Shown: one piece after another, positions 26,173-37,544 of the stretch | Position numbering within the stretch: position 1 is the first letter of the stretch | Layout of the letters: each line of letters opens with the position of its first letter | Assembly: GCA_019843655.1 (NCBI GenBank) | Contig: JACDQD010000011.1 | Coordinates: forward strand, 8,040,604 to 8,104,603 | Direction: 5' to 3' | Length of the DNA: 64,000 nt | DNA from: Lethocerus indicus | Taxonomy: Eukaryota > Arthropoda > Insecta > Hemiptera > Belostomatidae | The notes under the pieces: model-generated | What the model saw: the letters and a program-made list of their open reading frames with translations, nothing else | What the model was told of the DNA's origin: nothing | Databases searched by the model: none | Made by a program: the position numbers and the translations under genes

Positions 26173-27093
26173 CCGTTTGAGTGCGGCGAAGCGCTATCCC
26201 GCTTCTCTTGTTTTATACCGAGAATGCGGAGACGCTGCTGTTGGGTAGTATAATATTCGCATCTATTGAGAGCAGTTGAATTCCTATCAATCGCTGTTTC
26301 GTTGTTTTATAGGAATTAGAAACTGTTTTCACTTTCTCAACAAGTGTTATACTGATCATTACGAAATACACCGTGTCAAGTTTTCATTCATCTAAAAGTG
26401 ACTGTGATATGAGAAGTGATAATGAAGATTATAGTAATGACTTTCAAAGTGATAGTGGAAGTGATATCATCATCCCTCGTAAGAGATTGCGAATTATTAG
26501 TGATAGCAGTGATGATAATGAAGTTACTACGAGTACCCCCGATGACAATGTTATTCATGGTTTTTTACCCGTGGACACAATATTTTCGAACGCATCGAAT
26601 ACTTTTTCTGAAGTACCCGGTCCAAAACGTGCCCCTTCTCCTGATGCGAAAACCCATCGAATATTTCAATGAATTTTTTCCATCTTCGCTCTTCACCAGA
26701 ATGGCGATAGAAACGAATCGCTATGCCGAGCAGTTTTTGAATTCCGGAACATTGAAACGACGTTCACGCGTGAAATCTTGGGTACCAGTAACCACTGTAG
26801 AAATGAAAGCATTTGTTGCGGTTCTGTTAAAAAATAACCAAAAAAATGGTAACGGAATTAAACGATCCAACATAATTTGCACTATATGTAAAAAAGGAAT
26901 TCATGGAGTTTGTGCAGCAAAACATTCTTGTAATAAACGAGGATAAAAAATATTTTTGTTGGTAAAAATTACTTGTTACATAATAATTAGTGTTAATTAT
27001 AACCATTTCTATTGTTCTCCAAAAAAAAATTACTACGCATTTCATTCCGCACTTTTAGCATATATATAAGAAAATTCTTCAGCACTCAAACGG
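26173..27093 (+). mobile_element. piggyBac-like element, 921 bp, non-autonomous
   Basis: The ends are perfect 12-bp inverted repeats: CCGTTTGAGTGC at 26173-26184 and its complement at 27082-27093. Both ends abut TTAA (26169-26172 and 27094-27097), the target-site duplication diagnostic of the piggyBac superfamily. Inside lies a plus-strand transposase remnant (26409-26946) with an acidic, NLS-like N-terminus, the start of the transposase domain and a Cys-rich C-terminus. The catalytic Asp region is missing. At 921 bp it is far shorter than the ~2.4 kb of full elements, so it could move only with transposase supplied by another copy. Confidence 0.93.
26409..26946 (+). pseudogene. piggyBac-like transposase remnant (frameshift and internal deletion)
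   Basis: From the ATG at 26409, frame 1 is rich in Ser, Asp and Glu and carries the basic stretch PRKRLRI; it stops at 26672. Homology continues one frame away from about 26645 with PIEYFNEFFPSSLF and ETNRYAEQFL, typical of the start of the DDE_Tnp_1_7 (piggyBac) domain, then MKAFVAVLL. The sequence then jumps within about 20 residues to CTICKKGIHGVC, which resembles the C-terminal Cys-rich zinc-binding end of these proteins, and stops at 26946. The middle of the domain, with the Asp catalytic residues, is deleted. Two lesions, a frameshift and a large in-element deletion, make it non-functional. The frame is open upstream to 26373, but only through a GTG. Confidence 0.85.
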
Positions 27094-27179
27094 TTAAACA
27101 TAAAAATACTTCGGCTTCACGAAGATATCCCTCGGGCCATCAGCAATTGGATATCATTATTTTTTAAATTCTAAATAGA

Positions 27180-27660
27180 TTTTTTCGTGCGCGTAGTCGC
27201 AATGCCGCTGGAGGATCGGGATCGGCAGCATATAGCAGGAGGAGAAGCGGACAGTGGCCCGCCGAAAGGTTGGCATCGCGACGGAAGCCCAACAACCGTA
27301 GCGGGCCCCGAGTGCGGGCCTATCTGCGGCTCTGAAGGCGGGGCCCGCTATCAGATAGGGCCGGCCCGTACGCCTATTAAAACCCGGCGGCGATAAATCG
27401 GGGCCCGGCCGAGAGAACTCGCCAATTAATCCCCACTAGGCCGGGCCGGTAATCCATTTAACATTATCGGCCCGAGCCTCAATCATAGTCGCTCCCGATA
27501 TACCCCCGCGTTGGAATTTAAATCCTATCGATTAATTGGGGCCGCAACAAAACGTACGACCGTTATAAACTATCTATTCGGTTAGTTTCAGCGAATACCG
27601 GCGTTAATACCCGCCGAGGCAACCTCACACCTATCGTTCACTGTTTCACGGGAAAGAAAC
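27180..27660. other. GC-rich non-coding island next to the piggyBac element
   Basis: GC-rich, CpG-containing sequence with a palindromic GATA pair CTATCAGATAG (27348-27358), CCTATCTGC (27319), and TAATCC and ATTAATTGG motifs. A 69-codon open frame has no recognisable product. A regulatory island is plausible; there is no direct proof. Confidence 0.3.
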
Positions 27661-27702
27661 GGGGTGCTTTGCTCAGAAACGGGGATATGTTTTCCTAACG
27701 AA

Positions 27703-27803
27703 GATTCGCGGGGAGAAACCAACGTCAAGAATGAGTCCACGATCAACAGGAATAAAAGTAGAGGTTAAAGAACCAGTCTAGTAAGGACCAGAAGAGAACT
27801 AAC
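27703..27803 (+). repeat. Repeat family B, copy
   Basis: GATTCGCGGGGAGAAACC, AACGTCAAGAATGAGTCC, ACGATCAACAGGAATAAAA, GAGGTTAAAGAACCAGTC. It gives the clearest view of the 5' half of the family. Confidence 0.65.
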
Positions 27804-29972
27804 CAAATTTAAAGACTGTACAATTAAGTACCTATTAAATAAGAGCAGTATAACGCAGTAAAAATTAATTATCTATCGCATTACCAAAAATGGTTTATCA
27901 AAATAACTGACCTTAAATGGGCCTTCTGGGCCTTCAACCCTGTCAAGCCTTAACAAATACTTTAAACCATGCATTAGCCATTAGACGATTCCTCCTATGC
28001 CTATTGTTATTTTTGTACACTAAATATATTATTACTGCCTACGATTTCAATATATTCTTATTTTAATTAGACATCCAAATACCCACTGTTATTGCATGAA
28101 AACGAAAAATCTAAAAATGATGAATTTTATCAAAATAAATTATTTTCCTTAGGAGAATTTTAGTCATGTTTTCAGAATTCAATCGAGATTTCTGAGCCCG
28201 TAATCGTTTATGACTGACCTTCCATTGGGGACTGAAAGTTGAAACTGTTTTATAGTTTATTGTTTTAGAAGGTTCGTTGTCTCTCATTTATATATTTGAA
28301 ATCAAGGATAGAGAAAAAGAACTGGAAGGGGGCCTTGCGGGAATATATATTGGGTAACTAACCGACTGTGAATTGAAAGTCGCAATCTGATTGTTGTTAA
28401 ATTAAGAACGTTTCTCATTAACGAGGCGTACCCTATCGTTCCAATACAAAACCTGTCTAATTGATATGGGGCGAGTGATTCTTTTTATTTAGCTGTTGAT
28501 TTAAGAATTTCCATTTCCTCGCTCGGATTTCATTCCATTTACTTTCATCAGTTCCCGACTTATAAGGCGATGACTTCATGATTCAGACACATTTTACGAC
28601 TCCTGGAAATGGGTTTGAAGTCGGCTTAACCTTTCGAGTTTGCAGCGTTTACTAGACCCCGAGTCCTTCGGTGGTCGTTTCCGCTATTAGCGTCGGGATC
28701 AATTAATGGAAAGTCCCCGGAAAGCCTAAGATATTACTGAATAGTAAAATTAAAGTAGAATCGCGAGCGAGAGATCAGGTGAACCACTGAAATCTAATAG
28801 AGGCGATTAATACATTTCAAGCTGTGTTCATGAAGACATGTTAATTCACATAGAAAAAAGAGCGAACAGTCTAAAAGTGCCAGTATTTTCTGCACGAAGC
28901 TTATAGGACTGTCTTTATTTTAATTTCCTATTGTTTTGAGTCATTATTTTCTCATCGATTGAACAGTCTATATTTAGACCTGGCGCTCAATGATCATTCT
29001 TATCGTAGAACAGAGGCTATTGAGGAAATAAATAAATACACCGTATCACTAGCAAAATGCTACCGCATGTAACGAGATTTGACATTTTGAACCCTCGTGG
29101 TCAGTCAATTATACTTACTTATGGTAAGTACTTATTGGAAGTATCCAATAAATGTGTCGAATCAATTTGTTATTCCCTTTTTCCTGCTTTGGACTTGAAG
29201 CTTAAATAATATAGGAATATAGGAAAAAATTAAACAAATCCTACAACCTTCCAAGCTTACATTCCCTTTCAAACGCACCTGGAGCCGCAGGCAGGAAGGT
29301 GTCTCGAAAGGTTTCCATTCGGCCGGTAATTAGAGGCTGCGTTAATTGATTTATGCCCGATTGAATACTACGCGTAAATCATTTTTTTTTATTTTAATAT
29401 CGATTCGAAATGACCCAATCGGCATGCCGCATTCTATTCTATGCACCTTTAAATATATACGAGGCCGGAGTTGAGTGGATTTAACTAATTGCCCGTCGTT
29501 GGTAATTGTTTTTCTGCTAGATTCATGAGTTCGTACGCAAGCTGTGATCGAACGAAATATTTATAATCAATAGAGCAACTATCAATTCACGTTTTTTTAA
29601 AATCTATTATTCCTTTCCTGAATACATTTGAATTCGTAGTTAAACGGCAAAGCATGAATGATCTATGAATCAACAGTGAACCATAAAAAATCAGCAATCG
29701 ATTTGTAATAGTTGATAAGGAAGCAGTGTTACATTTCTAGGTTATATATTAATAATATAGGTCAGTGATTTGGGAAGGAAAGATATCGGAATGCTTAGAA
29801 ATTGAATAACATTTCCACAGAATGTAAAATTACAGATTAACTGAATTGCTCCTAATGTTTCTGAAGAGACCAGAAAATTTACGATATATAACCCAGGAAA
29901 TATATATCGAGGATTTTAATTTTCCAATTGCAATTCAAATTTGTAAGGGATGGAAAAAGGGGCTCCCTCAAG
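27804..29972. other. AT-rich intergenic DNA
   Basis: No gene or repeat recognised apart from the B-box-like motif at its end. Confidence 0.45.
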
Positions 29973-29992
29973 GCGGGAATCGTACCCAGGAC
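29973..29992 (-). other. isolated B-box / T-arm-like motif
   Basis: The minus strand reads CTGGGTACGATTCCCGCC, a T-arm with a GGG/CCC stem and a near-consensus B box. No acceptor stem or A box was found around it. It is probably a remnant of a tRNA-derived repeat. Confidence 0.25.
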
Positions 29993-32904
29993 CACGTTTT
30001 ATATTTTTTTGTCTTTCAGGAATGATAAAATTGGTTATAGTAAGGCCATTTTCATAAAAGGACATCCCACGTTTTTATTTTCGATTATCAATCATACTTG
30101 TTAGCGTATTCAGTAGGGAGTTCGAGACGCGCCGTCCCCTAATGGCGTTCCGATGCCGATATCCATGTTTAATTAATTCCTGCGTACAGTTGGATACATA
30201 TACATGGGGCGGGATGAGACCGAGCTCTCTGTAGATGGTCAGACGAGTCGACGACCCCATGGGGATGGGCGGGCGGTAGGAGGAAGGGTTTACATAAAGC
30301 TCTTTCTGCCGCCTATTAGGGGGCTGACCCGAGTTGACAGCGCTAGGAGGAAGCGACGGTCAAACCGATCCAATTTACCGGCCAGAAGTACCTCAATTTA
30401 TAGGGCCCCATCGTTTTATATATCTTCCGGTTTCAGTAGGCCGAAGCAAGGTCTAATGGGACAAATGGGAAGGTTCAATCCCGAGGGGGCTTTAATAGTC
30501 TCTGTAATTGCGCAAATGTCTGTTCAGCGAACGATATTCCCGGCTTTAAATTTACCAACTAACTAATTTTCCTCACTCATTTTTTGCAACCGTATACAGG
30601 GTGTTGTCTGCGCCCGACGTTTCAAAACTTTGACTGGTTCGATAATCATGGTCCTACTGAAGAGTGGATCAACTTGGGGTTCTATATATACGTGAATTCG
30701 AATTAAAAATTTCATAATTAATATTTTAATCGATATGGTAAGAAACTAATTGTAGATTCCTAAAGTGTGTCTCCATACGGTTATGGATTATAATCCTGAT
30801 TTTTTTTTTATATTGCCGGCATCGAAGAAACGTTTTTGATCTGATAATCGACAAATTTGCCGCAAGATGAAGTCTATAAACGGCGTGACCCTGTTTGACT
30901 TATTCCCTGGAGATGGGGCGATGACGGGGATAGTCGCGTCTCAAGTCCTGGGAATCAGGACTGGTGAAAGGACAAAACAACCGACGGCGAAATTTCTCCT
31001 CGGCCGTAATAAACGGTCCGACAGTCAGCTCCATTCATGAGCCGCCTCCTGCAGCCACCCTCCTCATACATGTATGGATACGTTATGGGACAGCCTTTAA
31101 GAAGGCCTCTCTTCCAATTAGACGCTTTTCTATATATTATGGCTCTAATCCAAGATTTAGAATTCCCCGCCGAGCAAGTCCTCTTCAACGTACATACCCT
31201 TGCCATACAGGAGGCTGTTTCACGGCCCAGTTCTGAATATCCGAGCCTAGAAAGGCCTACGGTATAAAAACTGTGTCCCTGCTAACTCCCGGCTGAATTT
31301 ATATCGGCTTATTAGTTCCGGCTCCACTCACTTAGATAGAATCACTAGCTCGGAATAGAGTGCTTCGCAGTTTTATCTTTAGCATGAAAATTTTTTTCGT
31401 AACTACACCGCAGTACATCTTCTACTATCTGGTAAAACTTTATTAATTTACGCAAATCAACATGGCGTTCCGATAAAAAATATGACAATAAACTCAACGA
31501 GAACTTATTCTAGAAAATCTTTTTAAACCCTGTCGCCGAGACGCATTAAAGCACGGGCCCTCACATTCGTGTATTTGCATTTATGTATCTCGTAATGTAA
31601 TATATATGTCGGGAAATGCACTTGAGTAGATGAGTCAAGTCCGGGGCATTCCAGAAGACATATTTTTGTTTGATAAATGCGACGAGGGACATAGAAAAAA
31701 TTTCTTTATTTCGAAATATGTTTTCACAATAAGCCTCCGGGCCGCGATGAATGGTCGGCATCCTTTTTCCGCTTTTGGCACGGACGACAGAGCCTTCGGA
31801 TGACGGAAGAAATATAAATACTTTTCCAGTTGTGACCCGCGTCAAACCGAGAATCATGATCGGCTCGTATTGATAGGAGTTTTATGCTTCGCGTGTATTT
31901 ATAATAAGGACGTGGCCCAGGTCCCAATGGCCGTCTCCGCTTTACATTTTAAACTGTTATTGGCCGGTGCATATTTTTTTTCTCCCGGGCGAATTGGGAA
32001 TGCCGCCCGCGCATACGGGATGCGGAGTCGAAACTTGTGTAATTGCGAAAACGTCGTAGATTTATACTAACGGGGAAGTGTACTTGTTTATTCGTTAAGG
32101 CGCCGTTCACGTATTTCAAATTTACTTTACGTCCTAAAACGATAAATCGGCGAATCATTAATTATACGTGAAATCGCGATCTGCATAATACTGGATCGGA
32201 CATTATTTACACTATAAGCTCCCACAGGGAAGCAGACATAAAAAGAAAATGTTAGAAAAATGAACTATGAGCAAAAGCTCGCGTCTTGACTTTGGCTTTC
32301 CCACTCAAAATGGTGAAGTCAAGCCACAAAAGGAAATAAATAAGCAAGGAATTGGATCTCCTGTTTAAAATATTTTGCATGCTCGAATTTTGAAAAACTC
32401 GATTGCAATTTTTCAACTCCCAATTTTTCAAAATATTACAATATTCTGAAAAAACGTCAATCTCAATATCTAAAAATCTAAAAGTCTTATGTTGTAGACA
32501 AGACCTGGACCTTTCTTTCCCAAAAAGATGCAACATACTCCATATCATCACGGATAAACACCGCTAGAGTTATTCTTCGCAATTAATAGATATTATGAGA
32601 GTTCTAGTGTAACGGGATTGCATATATCAGATTGCTGTTTGACAATAAATACACTATGCGCTTGGCAAATTATAATTTAATAAAATTTGCCGGTACATTG
32701 GTAGCGGTGTCATTACTAAGGCATTTGCTAACAGTAGTGATGATAGAAAGAAGGGAGGTGACAGAAAATCTCACGGTCGATGACTCGGAACGCGTTACCG
32801 GTCGGAACCTTTGACTGTCCAACAAAGAGGGCATTATAGCGCGTGGAGAAAGTAGCGGTCTTCGGAACACTAATCAAACGGGTCCGGTTGGCAGCTAATT
32901 GGGA
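29993..32904. other. intergenic DNA with small GC blocks
   Basis: GC-rich patches at 30230-30560 and 30960-31270 contain open frames of up to 120 codons with no recognisable domain. A 99-codon minus-strand frame at 32252-32551 is AT-rich and was not recognised. Confidence 0.4.
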
Positions 32905-33015
32905 TCCGTGTGACACCCACGCCAGGTGTGAAGCCCGCGCAGGGTAGGGGGGGGAGACACACACGGGGTGTCACCCGTGTTATTATACCTCGTGTAGTAC
33001 CACCCACGCCGCAAT
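32905..33015. promoter_or_regulatory. candidate T-box-type site cluster
   Basis: GTGTGACACCC (32908-32918), AGGTGTGAA (32924-32932) and the near palindrome GGGGTGTCACCC (32965-32976) resemble T-box half-sites, with two copies of CACCCACGCC (near 32914 and 33002). All lie within 110 bases of a GC-rich segment without a gene. Confidence 0.25.
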
Positions 33016-34483
33016 TCGATCCCCCACAATACGCCCGCCTCCTCCCATTCAATCGGATCCTAATGAATTCCCCGACCGGCAATTGTGAAAAGCTATCATT
33101 TGCAATTTTAACCCCTTCTCCGGCACGTATCTCGGTAGCTGGCCAGCCCTTAAAACTGCTCATATAAAGTTTAAGCGGCCTTACATTAATGTGGCAACTA
33201 AGTCATTGCCGGTTCCACCAATAGATTAGCGTTATCATTCTGATGTTACTACTTGGTACTCTATGAATTATTCAGTAGAAAACTTGCTCCGATCATTTTG
33301 ATAGTGTGTGTTTGGCATAAATTGAAACGTGATAAAACAAAAAGAAAGTCATTATTAATTAAACGGATTTTTTTTTAAACTGACAATTAAATCCGTAATT
33401 ATTTAGTTGTCAAATCAATAGTTACATAAAATTTGTGTGTTTATTCCCTTCGCCTTCGGCCTTCGGTTATTGCGCCTAAAATTTTGTCTAATTCTTTACT
33501 CAAGGAAGGCCGTCCTCCGAAACCTATGAGTCAGATCGCGTTTACAGCCGCTTTGAAGCTCTAACTCGTTAGTATTTTGTACGCTTTAAAGAAATCCTGA
33601 ACTGAAACTATTCGGTGACGAACACTCGTGCTAATGTCACAATCACGAGGCACAAGTCCTGCGCAAAACTTTGGCTGAATAATTTCGTGAAAAGCGGTAA
33701 AGAAGGTTCGCTGGTGGGATTTAATTTCACAGCGCACTTAATTTGAAGATGTAGCTGAAATATTGCTACAGGATAGTGAGAGAAAAAAGAACAAAGTGGG
33801 AAACGTTTAATATGAAACCAGGAAACTAGGAAATTAAACTGCCTATTATATCATCAGTGAAGTTTGAATGACATTCGAATCTGTTCATCCGAGATGGGAT
33901 TTCTACTGTAAATAAAATCCTTACAAGGAGGGGAAACCTGAGCACACGCACTTGATATTATTCTAAATCATCGAAGTCACCTAATGTTGTCTCAACATGT
34001 GTGAAAAACGTCGATTTGAATTAATAATTTGAAGGCGGACATTCCGTGAAACACGAATGATTCGTTATTTAATGAATAATTAATTAGTTTTCATTGATCG
34101 TAAAACATGAAAGGCCGTCGCGAGGGCCCGTAATGGACACGGGCTCGTAAAGTAAGTGCTATAAATTCGAGCGGATAATAAAAATAAATTTAAACGGTAG
34201 TTTAACGGCACACAGTACGGTGGAAATATTTATACTGGGGCCGGTATTAATTGGTTCGGATCACGCGCGATAAATCAGACGCAGCATCCTTAAGGAGCTC
34301 TTGGCGTCCCGCGCATTCGCCGGCCTCCCCCCGTACAATTAACAACCTAACATAATATTCGTTCAACCAAATAACTACTGTCTTTGTGTGAAAAACATAT
34401 GTAGATGATTCTTATACTGTGTACCTTTTTCATGATTATTTCTGCTCTTACCATCACTATTACTAATGCTTAATATAATTTGG
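33016..34483. other. AT-rich intergenic DNA
   Basis: Nothing recognised. A small GC-rich patch at 34240-34330 has no coding support. Confidence 0.45.
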
Positions 34484-34523
34484 AATTGAAGATGGCGAGA
34501 ATCCGAAACCGGTTCGGTGTAAG
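34484..34523 (+). repeat. Repeat family A, fragment
   Basis: TTGAAGATGGCGAG, ATCCGAAACCGG and TGTAAG in the family order. The first core base is T instead of C and the hairpin is reduced to GG/CC, so any ribozyme fold is broken here. Confidence 0.6.
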
Positions 34524-35230
34524 AAAAAACACAAGAGAATTATACAACTGATCATATTCAAAAAACTCCGTACACTTAACTAGAATCAAGGTTAATAATA
34601 ATAAATGCCCATCAAGTAAAACTGAGAACAGTTTTATTCCTGAAACAATTTTGAAAGGTAATTCATAACCGGTACTTAAGAGGGCCCGGTGGTATTCGAT
34701 CAGATTTTTCGCTTCGAAAATTTATTAATAAAACAACTCCTCTCCTTTTTCTTTTCTTTTTAAATTCGCACTTCCAATTTTCGCGAGTAGGGAGAGGCGG
34801 ACGAGCCGTATAGAGCTTTTAAATCGCGAGCCGTCCGTTGGTCTTATTGGGATTGGGCGGGCCACCCACGTCCCGGCCGATGGGTTAGGCCCGAGATAAA
34901 ACCCGGCTCTCAACCACCCCCTCTAATTGTCCCTATCTCCTTTCGGCCTAGCAGTTACGTCCTCCACGTCCTCCAATGGCCAGAGCCAATGCCTCGAGGA
35001 CAAAAAGCGCGTCTCTTACGAGGTATCGCTTTGCAGGCATCGGCTAATAAAAATATACCGAGGCTCCAAAATGTGATGGTAATAGCGTTGTAAATTACGT
35101 AAAATAAGTTTATTGCGAAAAATCAATGCTTCTTTTTCACTCTCCCAGCCCTTATTTCAGGAAGGTGCAACATACACGATTTAGTTTAACATACCTGTTT
35201 TGTGGTCTGCGAGGGGTTGGAATACCGCAG

Positions 35231-35418
35231 GATTTTTTGTGTTTCTGTCTCCTCTAGCTGGTTACAGTGGTACAGGTGACAGTGACAGTGCAGTGAGGAT
35301 GCCCGAAAAACATCCATAGTGCCAATAGTGACTAACACCGGTACTGAAGATGGCGAGCAGCCGAAACCGGTCTAGCAAAAGACCAAACCAGCGAGAGGAG
35401 ACAGAAACACAAAAAATC
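35231..35418 (+). repeat. Repeat family A, copy enclosed by a 33-bp inverted repeat
   Basis: The family A unit at 35292-35410 is enclosed by a left arm at 35231-35263 and a right arm at 35386-35418. The arms are reverse complements at 32 of 33 positions, and a weaker match extends outwards (ATACCG left, CGGTAT right). The core is CTGAAGA at 35344-35350 with the GGC/GCC hairpin and GAAACCGGTC to 35372. Stem I is weaker than in copy 1 (one G-G mismatch). Copy 1 lacks the left arm. This could be a foldback or snap-back insertion, or a small inverted-repeat element. Confidence 0.75.
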
Positions 35419-37473
35419 TACGGTATATTCGATTTAGTCACGAACAGACAGATAAAAACTGTTAGAATTTTTATATATTGCCGTACCGAAATATTTACAA
35501 ATATACGTAAAAATCTAGAACGGAAGTCGCCGGCAGTTAACTGGCCCGTCCCTCCGAACCGTTTCTGAACAGGTAATTTTTGTCCTCCCCGTAATTTTTA
35601 CCCTCCCACCCTTACTGTAAGTAATACAACCGCCAATTGAGACGAGAGCCACCCCCTTCGGTGATAGCGCCGAACAATGTAGGTTGACCGAGCGTTTACC
35701 GGCATTTAGAAAAATTGAGGGCCCGGGTGAACCCCCAAATCCTGTAATTTGGTAAGTGCAACGCCCCTCGCTATTAGATGGGGGAGTTAGGGGCGGATCG
35801 CTTGAGATATCTCGGCCGTTCTGCTACGACGGAATAAGACATTGTTTGTGAAAGTAATAATCTATAAGTAAAGTAATAAACTACAAAATCTTGGTCCAAC
35901 ATCTGTTGAAATCGCGTACGTTCATATTGGGCCATCCCAATAAATAACGCGTTTTATTAAAGATACGCTTGAAACGAAACGAACATTATATTTTTTAATA
36001 GCCGATAGACATTTTCATTTCCCTTACGATAACATTTCTTCTGTCTTGATTTAAAGGATAAATCGTGCAAAATATTGTATACTGTTGTGTAATTGTTCTG
36101 CAATTATCTTTGAATGTAAACTGTCCGATGACTATTTCCAGTAAACCTAGGCTGGTTTGATAGTACCAACTGGGTACGGTCGAAGGAAACGAATGGATCC
36201 AAAGTCCAGAACACTCAGTACACTTCAGCTAATGTATCGTACCTTTTTCTTATTTCACATTTTTATGTTATTTAATACATATTAAAAATAACCTTCCCGC
36301 ATTTATTCGATTTGATCGGGTACAGCGATGGCGAAACGGGTGTTGCAAACTGGCGAAAGGCGAAATGTTTGGTCATAAAATTACTGGAAGCTCCTACCAC
36401 TTATACCTAGAACACTAATTCCTAATTCTTTAGAGTAAAAATAACCTTTTATAGAAACCCGGCATGGACGGGGTTCCGATTGCGGGAATTATGATGATCA
36501 TAAATAGTATGAATTATGATTTTTGTGAGAGGCGAAGTGGGCGGCTAGGCAAAGAGGTAGAAGCTGTTATACCTGTAACCCTAAGACCGCCCTCTCACCC
36601 GGCTCAGCTATAAAAAGAGAGTTTAATTTATTATTTCCGGAGACGAAATATTGTGAAAATATTTTCGCTAAAGCTGACTTCGATCCCTGCAGACCCAACT
36701 GAAAAATGGCCTCTATAATTTGTAGAAAATTAGCAGATAAAACTGTTTACATTAAGAATAAAGTTCTGTAGCCACTAATACAGAAGGCGAAGTACTTTAT
36801 GTTGTCTTGCCGAATGACTTTCAAAAGAAAAACAATGCTCACTCAGTTTCGCTTAATATCTGTTATTATTCCTCATTAAATGGTAGACATAAATGGGCAA
36901 CAGTTTTTCTTCAGTTTCTATATAAGATCTAAGCTAGTATAACTCAAATAAGTAGAACTGTCATTTAAAGATCTCATTTCGGGCGGCCGACATCGATTCA
37001 ATCATGGGCGGCCTTTTTGTATCAACTTTATTCCTATCTTATTTCTCATTAAAAGCTAAGCATAAAAGGGCAAAATAATTTCTTCCCTTTCCTTTCATTA
37101 TCATTACAAAAGTTCTGTGGTTTTGAATTCGAATCGATCGAAACTTTCAGCTAAACCCGATCCTTGGGTTTTTAGACAGACTTTATTTTATCCCTCCTAT
37201 TATGACTGAATAAGGCTTACTTACAGGGGCAAAAATATTTTCTTCATTTACTATTACCGACTCCGCAGTTATTTAATACGGGGCTGTGGTTAAGACATTT
37301 TGTAAGATTGAAAACGACTTAATCCGGTTATGCTACGAATTTTTTCACATTCACTTTATTCCCAGTTAGTCCTACTTACACCTAGTTAAGTGGGCGGTAT
37401 TGATTAGCAGTGGTGCTCCTGTCATTTAATTGAAAATTAGTTGGGCCGCAAACTGCTTTCCTTGAACTCAATT
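35419..37473. other. AT-rich intergenic DNA
   Basis: AT-rich sequence with a near-tandem AAGTAATAA repetition at about 35850-35880. No gene recognised. Confidence 0.45.
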
Positions 37474-37544
37474 GGCGTTTAGCTGGAATCGAACCGCGGA
37501 CCTAATATAACTGAAACGAGTCTTCCAATCCTTTCACGACGCCC
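37474..37544 (-). other. tRNA-like sequence (tRNA pseudogene or SINE head)
   Basis: On the minus strand a perfect pol III B box, GGTTCGATTCC, lies at 37495-37485. The 71-base segment begins GGGCGT and ends ACGCC, so five acceptor pairs can form. The T stem pairs only at two positions, the anticodon loop (TTCAGTT) lacks the purine after the anticodon, and the A box is poor. A functional tRNA is therefore unlikely; a tRNA-derived SINE head or pseudogene fits better. Confidence 0.4.

Noticed and set aside
30470..30485. B-box-like GGTTCAATCCC on the plus strand
   Set aside because: No tRNA fold or A box upstream at the proper distance.
32252..32551. 99-codon minus-strand frame, considered as a transposase remnant
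   Set aside because: No recognisable motif; AT-rich, with no terminal repeats found around it.
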